From assembly GCA_902803255.1 (NCBI GenBank), contig CADCPG010000104.1, positions 1-15,916 on the forward strand: a stretch of 15,916 nt of DNA, read 5' to 3'. Every line of letters starts with the position of its first letter. Position 1 is the stretch's first letter. The stretch is from an uncultured Ruminococcus sp. (GTDB taxonomy: Bacteria; Bacillota; Clostridia; Oscillospirales; CAG-272). Of this stretch, positions 1 to 7,926 are shown piece after piece. The translations under genes were made by a program, and so were the position numbers. The notes under the pieces are model-generated. The model was not told where the DNA came from. It did no database searches and saw nothing but the letters and a program-made list of their open reading frames with translations.

Positions 1-1
1 A

Positions 2-346
2 ATGTTCAGAGCAAAGGAAAACGCCGTAAAGGAATCGAAATGCATCAGGGGAGGCGTCGGGGAGACGCATATGACGAAGATACTGAACGGACCTGACGAG
101 ATGTACGGGAAGGGAAGGCTCTTCAACATAATGACAGTCGATCCCGGAAACAGCATCGGCGAGCATTTCCACACCGGCGACAACGAGATATTCTACTTTC
201 TTTCAGGCACCGGCGTATACAACGACAACGGCACCGAGGTCAGAGTGAGGCCGGGCGACACCGCCGTCTGCAGCGACGGAGAGAAGCACAGCCTCCGCAA
301 CGACGGCTCCGAACCGCTGGTATTTGTCGCTCTAATACTTTACTGA
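2..346 (+). CDS. Small single-domain cupin protein
   Basis: A 114-residue protein that is essentially one cupin_2 beta-barrel. Cupin motif 1 is visible at residues 53-69 (GEHFHTGDNEIFYFLSG), giving metal ligands His55, His57 and Glu62. Motif 2 follows around residues 85-100, with His96 as the fourth ligand. Proteins of this size are usually metal-dependent isomerases, dioxygenases or small-molecule binding proteins. Nothing in the sequence fixes the substrate. The ATG lies at the very left edge, so no ribosome binding site can be seen and a start further upstream cannot be excluded. No signal peptide is present, so it is probably cytoplasmic. It is followed by its own terminator, so it is probably the last gene of a unit lying mostly outside the window. 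Confidence 0.85.
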   Translation: MFRAKENAVKESKCIRGGVGETHMTKILNGPDEMYGKGRLFNIMTVDPGNSIGEHFHTGDNEIFYFLSGTGVYNDNGTEVRVRPGDTAVCSDGEKHSLRNDGSEPLVFVALILY

Positions 347-359
347 TCCCGCGAGACGG

Positions 360-404
360 AAAAACCGCCGTTTTGCCGCGTCCTCCGGCGCAAGGGCGGT
401 TTTT
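360..404 (+). terminator. Rho-independent terminator after the cupin gene
   Basis: The outer stem pairs 360-369 (AAAAACCGCC) with 395-404 (GGCGGTTTTT). An inner GCCG/CGGC stem lies at 375-378/386-389. The A-run on one side and the T-run on the other mean it could work in both directions. It separates the cupin gene from the htrA promoter. Confidence 0.8.
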
Positions 405-478
405 CATCGAATATGAAAAAACTCTACCCGCCTTTCAGTGACTTTTTTTCCCCCCTTCATACAGTTTTCACATGCTTT

Positions 479-487
479 TGGTATAAT
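479..487 (+). promoter_or_regulatory. Extended -10 promoter of the htrA operon
   Basis: TGGTATAAT gives a perfect -10 (482-487) with the TGn extension. No good -35 lies at 16-18 bp; CATACA at 458-463 is the nearest, at 18 bp. The extended -10 would compensate for that. Transcription would start near 494, leaving a leader of about 95 nt. Confidence 0.65.
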
Positions 488-514
488 AATGCCGTAAAAG
501 AAGGGACGGGAGAC

Positions 515-562
515 GCCGGGTGACACCGGCCTGCGGCTCACCGCCCCGCGAATGACCCGCAG
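515..562 (+). promoter_or_regulatory. Structured 5' leader of htrA
   Basis: Two adjacent hairpins can form in the leader: GCCGG 515-519 with CCGGC 526-530 (6-nt loop), and CTGCGG 531-536 with CCGCAG 557-562. The purine-rich ribosome site (GGAAAGGA, 566-573) follows directly. Its distance to the ATG, about 15 nt, is long. The folding is visible, but a regulatory role is inference. Confidence 0.35.
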
Positions 563-588
563 CGCGGAAAGGACTGAGAACAAACACC

Positions 589-1989
589 ATGGAAGAATTC
601 AATTCTGAGAACAGAAACGGGTACGTCCCGTCGCAGGATCAGGCTGATCCCGGATACCGCGGACAGCCTTACGGAGCCGTATACACCCCGGATTCCGGAT
701 CCGGTGAATATCACTATACCCCCTACCGGGGAACACAGACCGAGAACGTCTACGCGGGAGGACAGCAGTCCGCCGCGACGCAGGCTGCGAAAAAGAAAAA
801 GGGCGGAAAGGCCGGCATGATCATAGGGATCTCGGCGGCCGTGCTCGTCGTCTTCCTCCTCATCTCGGCGATGGCGGTCGGAGTCATGTTCACGGCTAAG
901 AAACTTTTCCCGAACGCCGGGAACCAGTCGGGAAAGCAGGGCGGCGTGCCCGAATCGACTCTTGACTACAGTTCGTCGACCGTATCGGTATCCGACAGAA
1001 AGGGATCCGAGGGCCAGGGCCTCATCACGACCGCCGTCACTCCCGGAAAGCTGATGACGAAAGCCGAGACCGTCTCCGTCGTCAAGGATTCTGTCGTCGA
1101 GATCACGACCGAGACGGTCAAGGGCGGCTCGGGGATGTTCTCGCAGTATGTCGTCAGCGGAGCCGGAAGCGGCGTCATAATCTCCGACTCCGGCATCATC
1201 ATTACCAACAACCACGTCATCGAAGGCGCGACCAAGATAAGCGTCCGGCTGACCGACGGCACCGAGTTCGAGGCCTCTCTTACAGGCACCGACGAGGACG
1301 CCGACATCGCCGTCATCACGATAGATCCGGGCGACAAAAAACTCACCGCCGCCGTTCTCGGAAACAGCGACCTGCTCGTCGCCGGCCAGGAGATCATCGT
1401 CATAGGCAATCCTCTCGGCGAACTCGGCGGAACGGTCACCAACGGCATCATCTCCGCCACCGAGCGCGAGATAGAAGTCGACAACAACGGCACGATGACC
1501 CTGCTTCAGACCGACGCGGCCGTCAACCCGGGCAACTCGGGAGGCGGAATGTTCAACCTTTACGGCGAACTCGTTGGCATCGTCAACGCCAAGTCCTCGG
1601 GCGACAGCATTGAGGGGCTGGGCTTCGCGATCCCGGTCAACACCGCCTGGAGCGTAGCCGACGAGCTCATCAAATACGGCTACGTCAAGGGCAGGACCAC
1701 GCTCAACATAACCGTCGTCGACGTCACCAACAGCATGTACGCGAGGTACTACTTCGACTCGTCCTCGGTCGGCGTTTACGTAGTCGAGGCGGACAGCGGT
1801 TCGGACTTCAAGTACGGCGACAGGATAATCTCATTTGACGGCACCGAGATCGACTCGGCATCTGATCTCAGCACGCAGCTGAGGAAGCACGCCGTGGGCG
1901 ACTCCGTGAACGTGGTCGTGATGAGAAAGGGCAAGACGGTCGAGATAAACGTCAAACTCTCGGAGCAGGTCCCCGAGAACAAATCGTAA
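589..1989 (+). CDS. htrA: HtrA/DegP-like membrane-anchored serine protease with PDZ domain
   Basis: A 466-residue trypsin-fold protease of the HtrA/DegP family that degrades or refolds misfolded proteins outside the membrane. Residues 1-75 are a hydrophilic Gly/Pro/Tyr/Gln-rich cytoplasmic tail ending in a Lys stretch. Residues 76-102 form one membrane anchor. The protease domain follows, with catalytic His209 (TNNHVIEG), Asp239 (DADIAVI) and Ser317 (NPGNSGGG). A single PDZ domain spans about 370-460. This is the usual layout of Gram-positive HtrA proteins. The ATG follows a weak, distant SD, but the low-complexity tail fits the family, so I keep this start. A response regulator begins 26 bp downstream and a histidine kinase overlaps that, so the three are probably one operon. 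In Bacillus, CssRS controls htrA during secretion stress, and a similar link is likely here by inference. Confidence 0.95.
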   Translation: MEEFNSENRNGYVPSQDQADPGYRGQPYGAVYTPDSGSGEYHYTPYRGTQTENVYAGGQQSAATQAAKKKKGGKAGMIIGISAAVLVVFLLISAMAVGVMFTAKKLFPNAGNQSGKQGGVPESTLDYSSSTVSVSDRKGSEGQGLITTAVTPGKLMTKAETVSVVKDSVVEITTETVKGGSGMFSQYVVSGAGSGVIISDSGIIITNNHVIEGATKISVRLTDGTEFEASLTGTDEDADIAVITIDPGDKKLTAAVLGNSDLLVAGQEIIVIGNPLGELGGTVTNGIISATEREIEVDNNGTMTLLQTDAAVNPGNSGGGMFNLYGELVGIVNAKSSGDSIEGLGFAIPVNTAWSVADELIKYGYVKGRTTLNITVVDVTNSMYARYYFDSSSVGVYVVEADSGSDFKYGDRIISFDGTEIDSASDLSTQLRKHAVGDSVNVVVMRKGKTVEINVKLSEQVPENKS

Positions 1990-2015
1990 CTTTCCGACTC
2001 CCGGAGGATAAGCAA

Positions 2016-2708
2016 ATGTACAGTCTCCTGATCGCAGACGACGAGCCGGGCATCCGCTCGATCGTCAGAAAATACGCCGAATTCGAGGGCAACAGAGTCA
2101 CCGAGGCAGCCGACGGCATGGAGGCCGTCGAGCTCTGCCGCTCCGAAAAATTCGATATCGTCATCATGGACATCATGATGCCGGAGCTCGACGGTTTTTC
2201 GGCGGTGCGCGAGATCCGCAAGTTCTCGCAGGTGCCCGTCATAATGCTGTCCGCCAGAGGAGAGGAATACGACAAGATCAACGGATTCTCGCTCGGCGCC
2301 GACGATTATGTCGTCAAGCCCTTCTCGCCCAAGGAGCTGCTGCTCCGGGTCGAAGCGATACTGAAGAGGGGCGGAAGACGTGAAGAACGCGCGGAAAAGG
2401 AGCACGAGATCATCGAGATGGACGGCGGCGGACTGAAGGCCGACCTTACCGCCAGGATCGTGTATATCGACGGCGAACGGGTCGACATGTCCCCGAAGGA
2501 ATACGAGCTCTTCTTCTACATGCTCGCCAACCGTAACATCGCACTGTCGCGCGAGAAACTCATCAGCGATGTCTGGGGCTACGATTTCTACGGCGACGCC
2601 AGGACGCTCGACACCCATATCAAGCTCCTGCGCCGCTCGCTCGGCAAGTATGCGCCGTATATCGTCACCCTCCGGGGAATAGGATACCGCTTCGAGGGCA
2701 GGAATTGA
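2016..2708 (+). CDS. OmpR/PhoB-family response regulator (CssR-like by context)
   Basis: A 230-residue two-domain regulator. The receiver domain (about 1-118) has the acidic pocket Asp8/Asp9, phospho-acceptor Asp52 (IVIMDIMMP), Ser79 and Lys101 (VVKPF). The C-terminal winged helix (about 130-230) shows the OmpR features PKEYELF, REKLISDVWGY, DTHIKLLRRSLG and a closing GIGYRF hairpin. It should be phosphorylated by the adjacent kinase and bind DNA as a dimer. The start is set by a strong SD (GGAGGA at 2003-2008) 7 nt before the ATG. The stop overlaps the kinase start by 4 nt, implying coupled translation. Its position directly after htrA suggests that it controls its own operon. The family assignment is firm; the CssR role is inference. 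Confidence 0.96.
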   Translation: MYSLLIADDEPGIRSIVRKYAEFEGNRVTEAADGMEAVELCRSEKFDIVIMDIMMPELDGFSAVREIRKFSQVPVIMLSARGEEYDKINGFSLGADDYVVKPFSPKELLLRVEAILKRGGRREERAEKEHEIIEMDGGGLKADLTARIVYIDGERVDMSPKEYELFFYMLANRNIALSREKLISDVWGYDFYGDARTLDTHIKLLRRSLGKYAPYIVTLRGIGYRFEGRN

Positions 2709-4246
2709 AAAAAATAATAAACATGGGAATAAAAGGCAGGATAGTTCTATACTTTACTGCCTTTATTTTACTGATGCTGGTCGTCATATGGGTGGTCCAG
2801 ATCTCGCTTCTCGGCGTATTCTACCGCCGCACCAAGCTTCATGAGCTCGACGAAGTATCACAGACTGTGAGCTCGTACCTCGGAACCGGCAGTCTTGAGG
2901 ACATCACATACGAGATGTCGACGAAATACAAGATCTGCATGATCGTTTTCGAGACGTCGGGCGATGAACTCGGCAGGCAGGTCGTGTCGGTCGAGAGCAC
3001 TCCGATGTGCCTCATCCATCATCTGACGCCGGGAGCGCTCGGCGAGTTTTATTCGAAAGCCCTGGCATCGGGAGGCAGGTTCGTCGAGAGATTCACGATG
3101 GGAAAGGGCCTCGTGCAGGACGTCCCCCGCGGCAGCGCGGGCGATGACGGAGACGGCGGCGAGGAACGGAGGATCGGAGGGGATGAGGTCACGATGGCGG
3201 TTTCCGTCATCTCGGCGTCAGGACGCGACGGCAGGAGCTACGCGATATTCGCCGACACCGAGTTCACGCAGATGCATACGGCCGAGACGCTGCTCAACAC
3301 GCAGTTCCTGTGGCTCGCCGGTTCGATCGTGCTCCTCACGGCTTTCGTCGCGTACATCTTCGCCGTCAACATCTCGGGGCCGCTGACCAATATGAACGAA
3401 TCGGCAAAGAAGCTGGCCGCGGGCGACTACGAGCCGAACTTCAGGGTCGAGGGATACAGGGAGACGAGGGAACTGGCGGAGACGCTGAATTTCGCCGCCT
3501 CCGAGATATCAAGATCCGACCGGCTGCAGCGCGAGCTCATCGCGAACGTTTCGCACGACCTTCGCACGCCGCTGACGATGATCTCGGGATACGCAGAGGT
3601 GATGCGGGACATCCCGGGAGAGAACACTCCGGAGAACGTCCAGGTGATCATCGACGAATCGAACCACCTCTCGGCGCTCGTGAACGACATGCTCGACCTG
3701 TCGAAGATCGAGGCGGGTGTCAAAAAGCCCGAAAAGACCGAATTCAGCCTCACGGCGGCGGTCTCCGATGTCCTGGAGCGGTATTCGCAGCTGCGTGAGC
3801 ACGACGGCTACTCGATCGAATTCGAGCACGGCGAGGACGTTTCGGTGTGCGCTGACCGCACTATGATCCTGCAGGTGCTTTACAACCTCGTGAACAACGC
3901 CATAAACTACTGCGGCGCCGACAAAAAGGTCATAGTCACCCAGAGCGTCGCGGAGAGCGAGAGCGGGGAGTCGGTGCGCATAACGGTCAGGGATCACGGA
4001 GAGGGCATCAGCCCTGAGAACATCCCGCTCGTGTGGGACAGGTACTACAGGGTCGACAAGCTCCACAAAAGGTCATCGGTCGGGAGCGGCCTCGGGCTGT
4101 CGATAGTAAAAAAGATACTCCAGCAGCACGGTGCGCTGTTCGGCGTCGAGAGCGTTCCGGGGGAGGGGTCGGCCTTCTGGTTCGAACTTCCGGGCGTCCG
4201 CGGGCAGGCGGACGGAGCGGCTCCGGAACGTCCTGGCGAGAAATAA
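2705..4246 (+). CDS. Sensor histidine kinase (CssS-like by context)
   Basis: A 513-residue membrane kinase paired with the regulator before it. Transmembrane helices lie at about 13-36 and 201-221, enclosing an extracytoplasmic sensor of about 165 residues. This is followed by HAMP (about 222-270), HisKA with phospho-acceptor His284 (NVSHDLRTP) and an HATPase_c domain with N-box (YNLVNNAINYCG, from residue 393), G1 (DHGEGI) and G2 (GSGLGLS, from residue 460). The start is TTG within TTGA, overlapping the regulator's stop. An in-frame ATG at 2723 lacks an SD, so TTG is preferred. The sensor loop contains a Gly/Asp/Glu-rich stretch around 143-160 that looks unstructured. The kinase is probably tuned to stress at the outer membrane face, by analogy with CssS; no ligand can be read from the sequence. 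Confidence 0.95.
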   Translation: MKKIINMGIKGRIVLYFTAFILLMLVVIWVVQISLLGVFYRRTKLHELDEVSQTVSSYLGTGSLEDITYEMSTKYKICMIVFETSGDELGRQVVSVESTPMCLIHHLTPGALGEFYSKALASGGRFVERFTMGKGLVQDVPRGSAGDDGDGGEERRIGGDEVTMAVSVISASGRDGRSYAIFADTEFTQMHTAETLLNTQFLWLAGSIVLLTAFVAYIFAVNISGPLTNMNESAKKLAAGDYEPNFRVEGYRETRELAETLNFAASEISRSDRLQRELIANVSHDLRTPLTMISGYAEVMRDIPGENTPENVQVIIDESNHLSALVNDMLDLSKIEAGVKKPEKTEFSLTAAVSDVLERYSQLREHDGYSIEFEHGEDVSVCADRTMILQVLYNLVNNAINYCGADKKVIVTQSVAESESGESVRITVRDHGEGISPENIPLVWDRYYRVDKLHKRSSVGSGLGLSIVKKILQQHGALFGVESVPGEGSAFWFELPGVRGQADGAAPERPGEK

Positions 4247-4247
4247 C

Positions 4248-4276
4248 TTGATTTTTTGTCAGCTTTGTTATATAAT
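4248..4276 (+). promoter_or_regulatory. SigA promoter for the sortase gene
   Basis: TTGATT (4248-4253), an exact 17-bp spacer and TATAAT (4271-4276). It begins just after the kinase stop, in an abrupt AT-rich patch, and leaves a leader of about 20 nt before the SD. The sortase is thus expressed separately from the htrA operon. Confidence 0.85.
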
Positions 4277-4304
4277 AGTTGTATCTATAACGGGAGGTGC
4301 CGCT

Positions 4305-5348
4305 TTGGGCAAATCTAAAAAGAACAGATTCGAAAGCGGCGCCATGTCCGAATACTACGGCGGGCTGGCATCGGACACGTCGGATGTATTCACCGATTCG
4401 CTCGATTCGCTGAGCGAAGACGACCTGCTCGCCGGCACTCCCGGCGAAGAAAAAAATGGAAAAAGAAAAAAGAAAAAGAGCGCGGGCGGGATCGTCAGCA
4501 CTCTGCTGTTCTTTGTTTTCGCGGCGGTGTTCGCCGTATGCGCCTGGAAGATAGTCGGGATAGTGCAGCAGTACCGGCTGGGAGACGAGATATACGACGC
4601 TGTCGCCGAGGAATTCGACGCCGTCATCGCGGCGGCCGCCGAGCCGCAGCTCGTCCGCCTGGGGAAGAGCGGCTCAGACAGCCCGATGCAGTCGTACAGC
4701 GACGTCCTCTCGAACGGCGCGATCATATACAGTCCCGACGATGTCAGCCGCGGGAACCAGTCGAGCCTCCTCTACCAGCAGATGCTGGTGAAACTCGAGG
4801 AATGGCGCGACTCAAACCCCGACATATACGGATACATCAGCATCGACGGCACGAACATCAGATACCCGATGGTCCAGTCGGACGACAACAGCTTCTACCT
4901 GACTCACAGCTACACCGGCAAGGCGCTGAAATCGGGCGCGATATTCGTCGACTACCGCAACTCACGGACTATCGGCCGCAACCGCAACACCGTCGTATAC
5001 GGCCACAACATGGAGAACGGCGCCATGTTCCATTCAATGACGAAATTCCTCGACCGGGATTTCTTCATGAACACCGACATCGTGATCTACGCCTTCGACG
5101 GTATATACACATTTGAGATGTTCTCGATATACGAGACATATGCTACCGACGACTATTTCCGCATCTTCTTCTCGGGAAACGACGATTTCATCAGTTTCTG
5201 CGAGCGCGAAGAGGGGAGATCGATGTACCACAGGGAGGGCGTCGAATTCGGCCCAGATTCGGTGATCATAACCTTCTCGACCTGCATAAACTCGGTGGCC
5301 GACGGAAGATACGCTATTCACGCCCTGCTAAAAAAATTCGAAAACTGA
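4305..5348 (+). CDS. srtB: Class B sortase
   Basis: A 347-residue membrane-anchored transpeptidase that cleaves a sorting signal on exported proteins and attaches them to the cell wall. The order is a polar N-terminal tail with a Lys/Arg run (about 50-58), one membrane helix (about 62-87), a linker and the sortase barrel (about 160-347). The catalytic residues are His234 (VVYGHNMENG), Cys327 (TFSTC) and Arg335 (DGRYAIHA). The YGHNM...MF pattern and the long insert before the Cys fit class B rather than class A. The start is TTG at 4305, chosen because a strong GGAGGT (4293-4298) lies 6 nt upstream and the promoter sits directly before it. Longer in-frame versions would overlap the kinase and start before the promoter. 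No protein with a sorting signal is encoded in the window, so its substrates lie elsewhere. The symbol follows the class, not a proven orthologue. Confidence 0.93.
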   Translation: MGKSKKNRFESGAMSEYYGGLASDTSDVFTDSLDSLSEDDLLAGTPGEEKNGKRKKKKSAGGIVSTLLFFVFAAVFAVCAWKIVGIVQQYRLGDEIYDAVAEEFDAVIAAAAEPQLVRLGKSGSDSPMQSYSDVLSNGAIIYSPDDVSRGNQSSLLYQQMLVKLEEWRDSNPDIYGYISIDGTNIRYPMVQSDDNSFYLTHSYTGKALKSGAIFVDYRNSRTIGRNRNTVVYGHNMENGAMFHSMTKFLDRDFFMNTDIVIYAFDGIYTFEMFSIYETYATDDYFRIFFSGNDDFISFCEREEGRSMYHREGVEFGPDSVIITFSTCINSVADGRYAIHALLKKFEN

Positions 5349-5353
5349 CTTTT

Positions 5354-5369
5354 CCGGGCCTGCGCCCGG
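5354..5369 (+). other. Short GC hairpin after the sortase gene
   Basis: CCGGGC and GCCCGG pair perfectly around a 4-nt loop, 6 nt after the sortase stop. There is no T-run, so it is not an ordinary intrinsic terminator. It may protect the mRNA 3' end or reduce translation of the next gene, whose ATG lacks a good SD. A comparable 6-bp, 4-nt-loop hairpin (6159-6174) sits before the C39-like gene. Confidence 0.4.
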
Positions 5370-5381
5370 CCGAGCCCTGAT

Positions 5382-6125
5382 ATGGCACAGATGAAGATAT
5401 CAGTCTGCATTCCGGTATTCAACGAATCGAAAATAATAGCCGATACCGCCCGTACTCTCTCGTCGTATCTCGAGGAGCACTTCGGAAGGAGGCCCGACGG
5501 GAGTCCCGATTACGAGATAGTCTTTTCGGACGACGGCAGCACAGACGGTTCGGGCGACATCGTCCGGAGCCTCGGCCTCGACGGAGTGAAGGTCACAGGC
5601 TACGGAAAGAACCGCGGCAAGGGATGCGCGGTGCGGACCGCCGTTCTAGCCTCAGAGGGGGACGTCGTGATGTTCACCGACTCCGACCTCGCCTACGGCA
5701 CCGACGTCATAGAGAGATTTTACTCCTGTCTTTCGGCCGAAGGGGCGCCCGACGCCGCCGTCGGTTCGAGGAACATAAGCAAAGACGGATACGAGGGCTA
5801 CACCTTCGTAAGGAAGGCGGCCTCCAAACTTTACATTAAGTTTCTGTCGGCCGCGGGCGGTCTGAAGCTCTCTGACTCGCAGTGCGGCTGCAAGGCCTTC
5901 AGGGCCGGACCCGCGAAGCAGATCTTCTCCCGGTGCGGGGTAGACGGATTCGCCTTCGATTTCGAGGCGCTGCTCTGGGCCGACAAACTGGGCTTCAGGG
6001 TGGCCGAACTTCCGGTGCGCGTGCTCGTGCACGGCGACTCGAAGGTAAGGCTGCTCCGCGATTCGCTGAAAATGCTGCGGGACGTATCCCGCATGAAAAA
6101 AGAGATCAGAAAGAAAAATATATGA
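5382..6125 (+). CDS. Family 2 glycosyltransferase, dolichyl/polyprenyl-phosphate sugar transferase type
   Basis: A 247-residue GT-A-fold enzyme. The N-terminal strand (VCIPVFNES, 8-16), DDGSTDGS (50-57) and the metal-binding DSD (100-102) are clear GT2 hallmarks. The later SQCGCKAF (167-173) and FAFDFEALLWA region match the ALG5/DPM-like group, which moves glucose or mannose from a nucleotide sugar to a polyprenyl phosphate. There is no membrane segment, so it would act at the inner face of the membrane. The likely product is a lipid-linked sugar for surface glycan synthesis; the sugar cannot be determined. The start lacks a strong SD, and the in-frame ATG at 5391 is an alternative that loses only three residues. 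It lies between a sortase and a secreted protease, which fits an envelope role. Confidence 0.88.
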   Translation: MAQMKISVCIPVFNESKIIADTARTLSSYLEEHFGRRPDGSPDYEIVFSDDGSTDGSGDIVRSLGLDGVKVTGYGKNRGKGCAVRTAVLASEGDVVMFTDSDLAYGTDVIERFYSCLSAEGAPDAAVGSRNISKDGYEGYTFVRKAASKLYIKFLSAAGGLKLSDSQCGCKAFRAGPAKQIFSRCGVDGFAFDFEALLWADKLGFRVAELPVRVLVHGDSKVRLLRDSLKMLRDVSRMKKEIRKKNI

Positions 6126-6220
6126 GCTCCGTTCCGCAGCCCTTTTTTGCCCCCGGCACGGCGCCTCCGCGCCGGATAAAGAGACAGGGAGAAGACCGGA
6201 GACCTGACAAGAGAACCCGC

Positions 6221-7843
6221 ATGACACACCGGATACTTCGAAAGGGCAACAGAATAGCCGCAATGCTGATCACGGTCGCATTGCTTTTTCCGTTTGCCGC
6301 GGTATCCCCGTACGCGGAAGACGCGGAGGCGGTTCCGGCCGCACAGACGTCCGGGATCGTGCGTTCAGGCGACTCGTCGATAGAAAACCCGCCGCAGTCC
6401 GGACCGGCTGCCGGATCGGAAGATGAAAACGCAAGCTCCGACGAAACTGAGTTTCCCGGCATCTTCCGGATACGCAATTCAGCGAGCGGCAGATATCTTT
6501 CTGTCGGGAAGTATTCACGGAACGCTGCCGAGATAACGAAGCTCGAGGAATACAGCGCGGGTTCCGGAGCCCAGTGTTTCAGGATCACCGACCCCGGCGA
6601 CACCGGCAGATGGATGATCATCCCCCAGACCGACGGCGGAAAATACGCGCTCACCCTCTCCGAGGACACAGAAGGCGGCTCGCTTCTCGTGCTGGCCGAA
6701 CCGGACGGACGTGAAGGCCAGTATTTCGATATACTGAGGCTCAAGAACGGCTGCTATACCGTCGCTCCGTCGGAATCGTCGAACTTCTACGCCGTGCTCC
6801 GCGGATCAGACGCGGGAGACGGGTCGGGGAAGCAGGTGTCGGGCATATCCGACTATTCGATCGGCGACCCCGGAGCCATGTGGATATTCGAGCCCGTGCT
6901 GACCACAGGAATATCGGTCGCCTTCAGGGAAACCAAGATGCAGACCGGTTCGACAGGCAGATTCTACGCGAAGCTCATGCCATACAACAGCAGCGAGAGG
7001 CGTGAAGTCTGGACTTCCGACAGCCCCGGCGTGCTGAACGTATCGGAGAACGGCGCTTATGTCGCCGTGTCCGAGGGCACCGCGCACGTCACGGCGGCGC
7101 TCGACGGCTGTTCCGCCGAAATGACGGTCACCGTCACCGACCGCGCATGCTTCACCTTCTTCAGCCAGAACAGCGCCGTCAACAGCGACTGGTGCTACGA
7201 CGGCCTCGATACCCTGTATTTCAACGGCGGAGGCTACCGCAAGCCCTTCGCGATCGACGACAAGGCACCGGGAGGGAAGAGCGCCTGGATCGACAAGGGC
7301 TGCGCTCTCTGCGCCGTCGCGATGGTCCTTCGCAACCACGACGCCAGACTTACCGAAGGATACGACTTCAGATCGGGCCAGGACGGGATGCTTCCGGCCG
7401 ACCCGTATACCGTCGCGCTCGCCAACTCGGGCAACACCGGCGCCCTCACCGGCGGCAGCGTGATCTACGGCAATCCCATCTACATGGCGTGGTCGAGAGC
7501 GGTGTCGGCATTCGAGACCGGCGGTCAGCAGCTCGCCATCAAGCGCGTATACACTCAGAATCTCGCTACGATCAAAAAACTCGTCGAGGAGCATCCTCAC
7601 GGGATCATTGCCATGCTCAGCCGCGGCGAGAGCAACCACTGCGTGGTCATCGGGCGCTGCGTCAACCCCGAGGAGACAGTGGCGTCGAAACTGCAGTTCG
7701 AGATCTTCGACCCCGCGGCTTATCTGCGCTACGAAGGCGACGGAGTGCTCATGTCGGAGACGACTTCCGCGAGGTACATGCACTATTCATATCGCTCGAT
7801 CTCGCAGCTCATCATCATAGACACACCCGATAAACTCAATTAA
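6221..7843 (+). CDS. Secreted ricin-type lectin / Ig-like / C39-like cysteine protease protein
   Basis: A 540-residue exported protein. Residues 1-32 look like a signal peptide (basic start, then a hydrophobic core and AVSPYAE). A Ser/Glu/Pro linker follows to about 78. Residues 79-225 have repeats of the FRIRNSASGRYLSV type, typical of a ricin-type beta-trefoil that binds sugars. Residues 230-307 resemble a BIG_2 Ig-like domain (VWTSDSPGVLNVSENG). Residues 330-540 resemble a papain-like C39 domain, with likely catalytic Cys361 (KGCALCAVAMVL), His473 (SNHCVVIG) and Asp497 (EIFDPA). The start at 6221 is chosen for the signal peptide, although its SD is poor. An ATG at 6122 overlaps the glycosyltransferase stop as ATGA and would add 33 residues, too many for a normal signal peptide. 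No cell-wall sorting signal is seen. It may bind and cleave surface or host glycoproteins; that is inference. Confidence 0.8.
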   Translation: MTHRILRKGNRIAAMLITVALLFPFAAVSPYAEDAEAVPAAQTSGIVRSGDSSIENPPQSGPAAGSEDENASSDETEFPGIFRIRNSASGRYLSVGKYSRNAAEITKLEEYSAGSGAQCFRITDPGDTGRWMIIPQTDGGKYALTLSEDTEGGSLLVLAEPDGREGQYFDILRLKNGCYTVAPSESSNFYAVLRGSDAGDGSGKQVSGISDYSIGDPGAMWIFEPVLTTGISVAFRETKMQTGSTGRFYAKLMPYNSSERREVWTSDSPGVLNVSENGAYVAVSEGTAHVTAALDGCSAEMTVTVTDRACFTFFSQNSAVNSDWCYDGLDTLYFNGGGYRKPFAIDDKAPGGKSAWIDKGCALCAVAMVLRNHDARLTEGYDFRSGQDGMLPADPYTVALANSGNTGALTGGSVIYGNPIYMAWSRAVSAFETGGQQLAIKRVYTQNLATIKKLVEEHPHGIIAMLSRGESNHCVVIGRCVNPEETVASKLQFEIFDPAAYLRYEGDGVLMSETTSARYMHYSYRSISQLIIIDTPDKLN

Positions 7844-7845
7844 CG

Positions 7846-7880
7846 GCCTTTCCTCGGACATGTCCGGGAAAGGCTCGTTT
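7846..7880 (+). terminator. Long hairpin between the C39-like gene and the TIM-like gene, weak terminator or attenuator
   Basis: GCCTTTCC (7846-7853) pairs with GGAAAGGC (7867-7874), and an inner CGGAC/GTCCG (7855-7859/7862-7866) extends the stem to 13 pairs with one bulged T. Only three consecutive Ts follow (7878-7880), so termination may be partial and the downstream cassette could receive read-through. No convincing promoter lies between this hairpin and 7927. Confidence 0.5.
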
Positions 7881-7926
7881 ATCGAAAGCAACAGACAAAG
7901 ACACTCAAAAAGGAGCATTATCCGTA

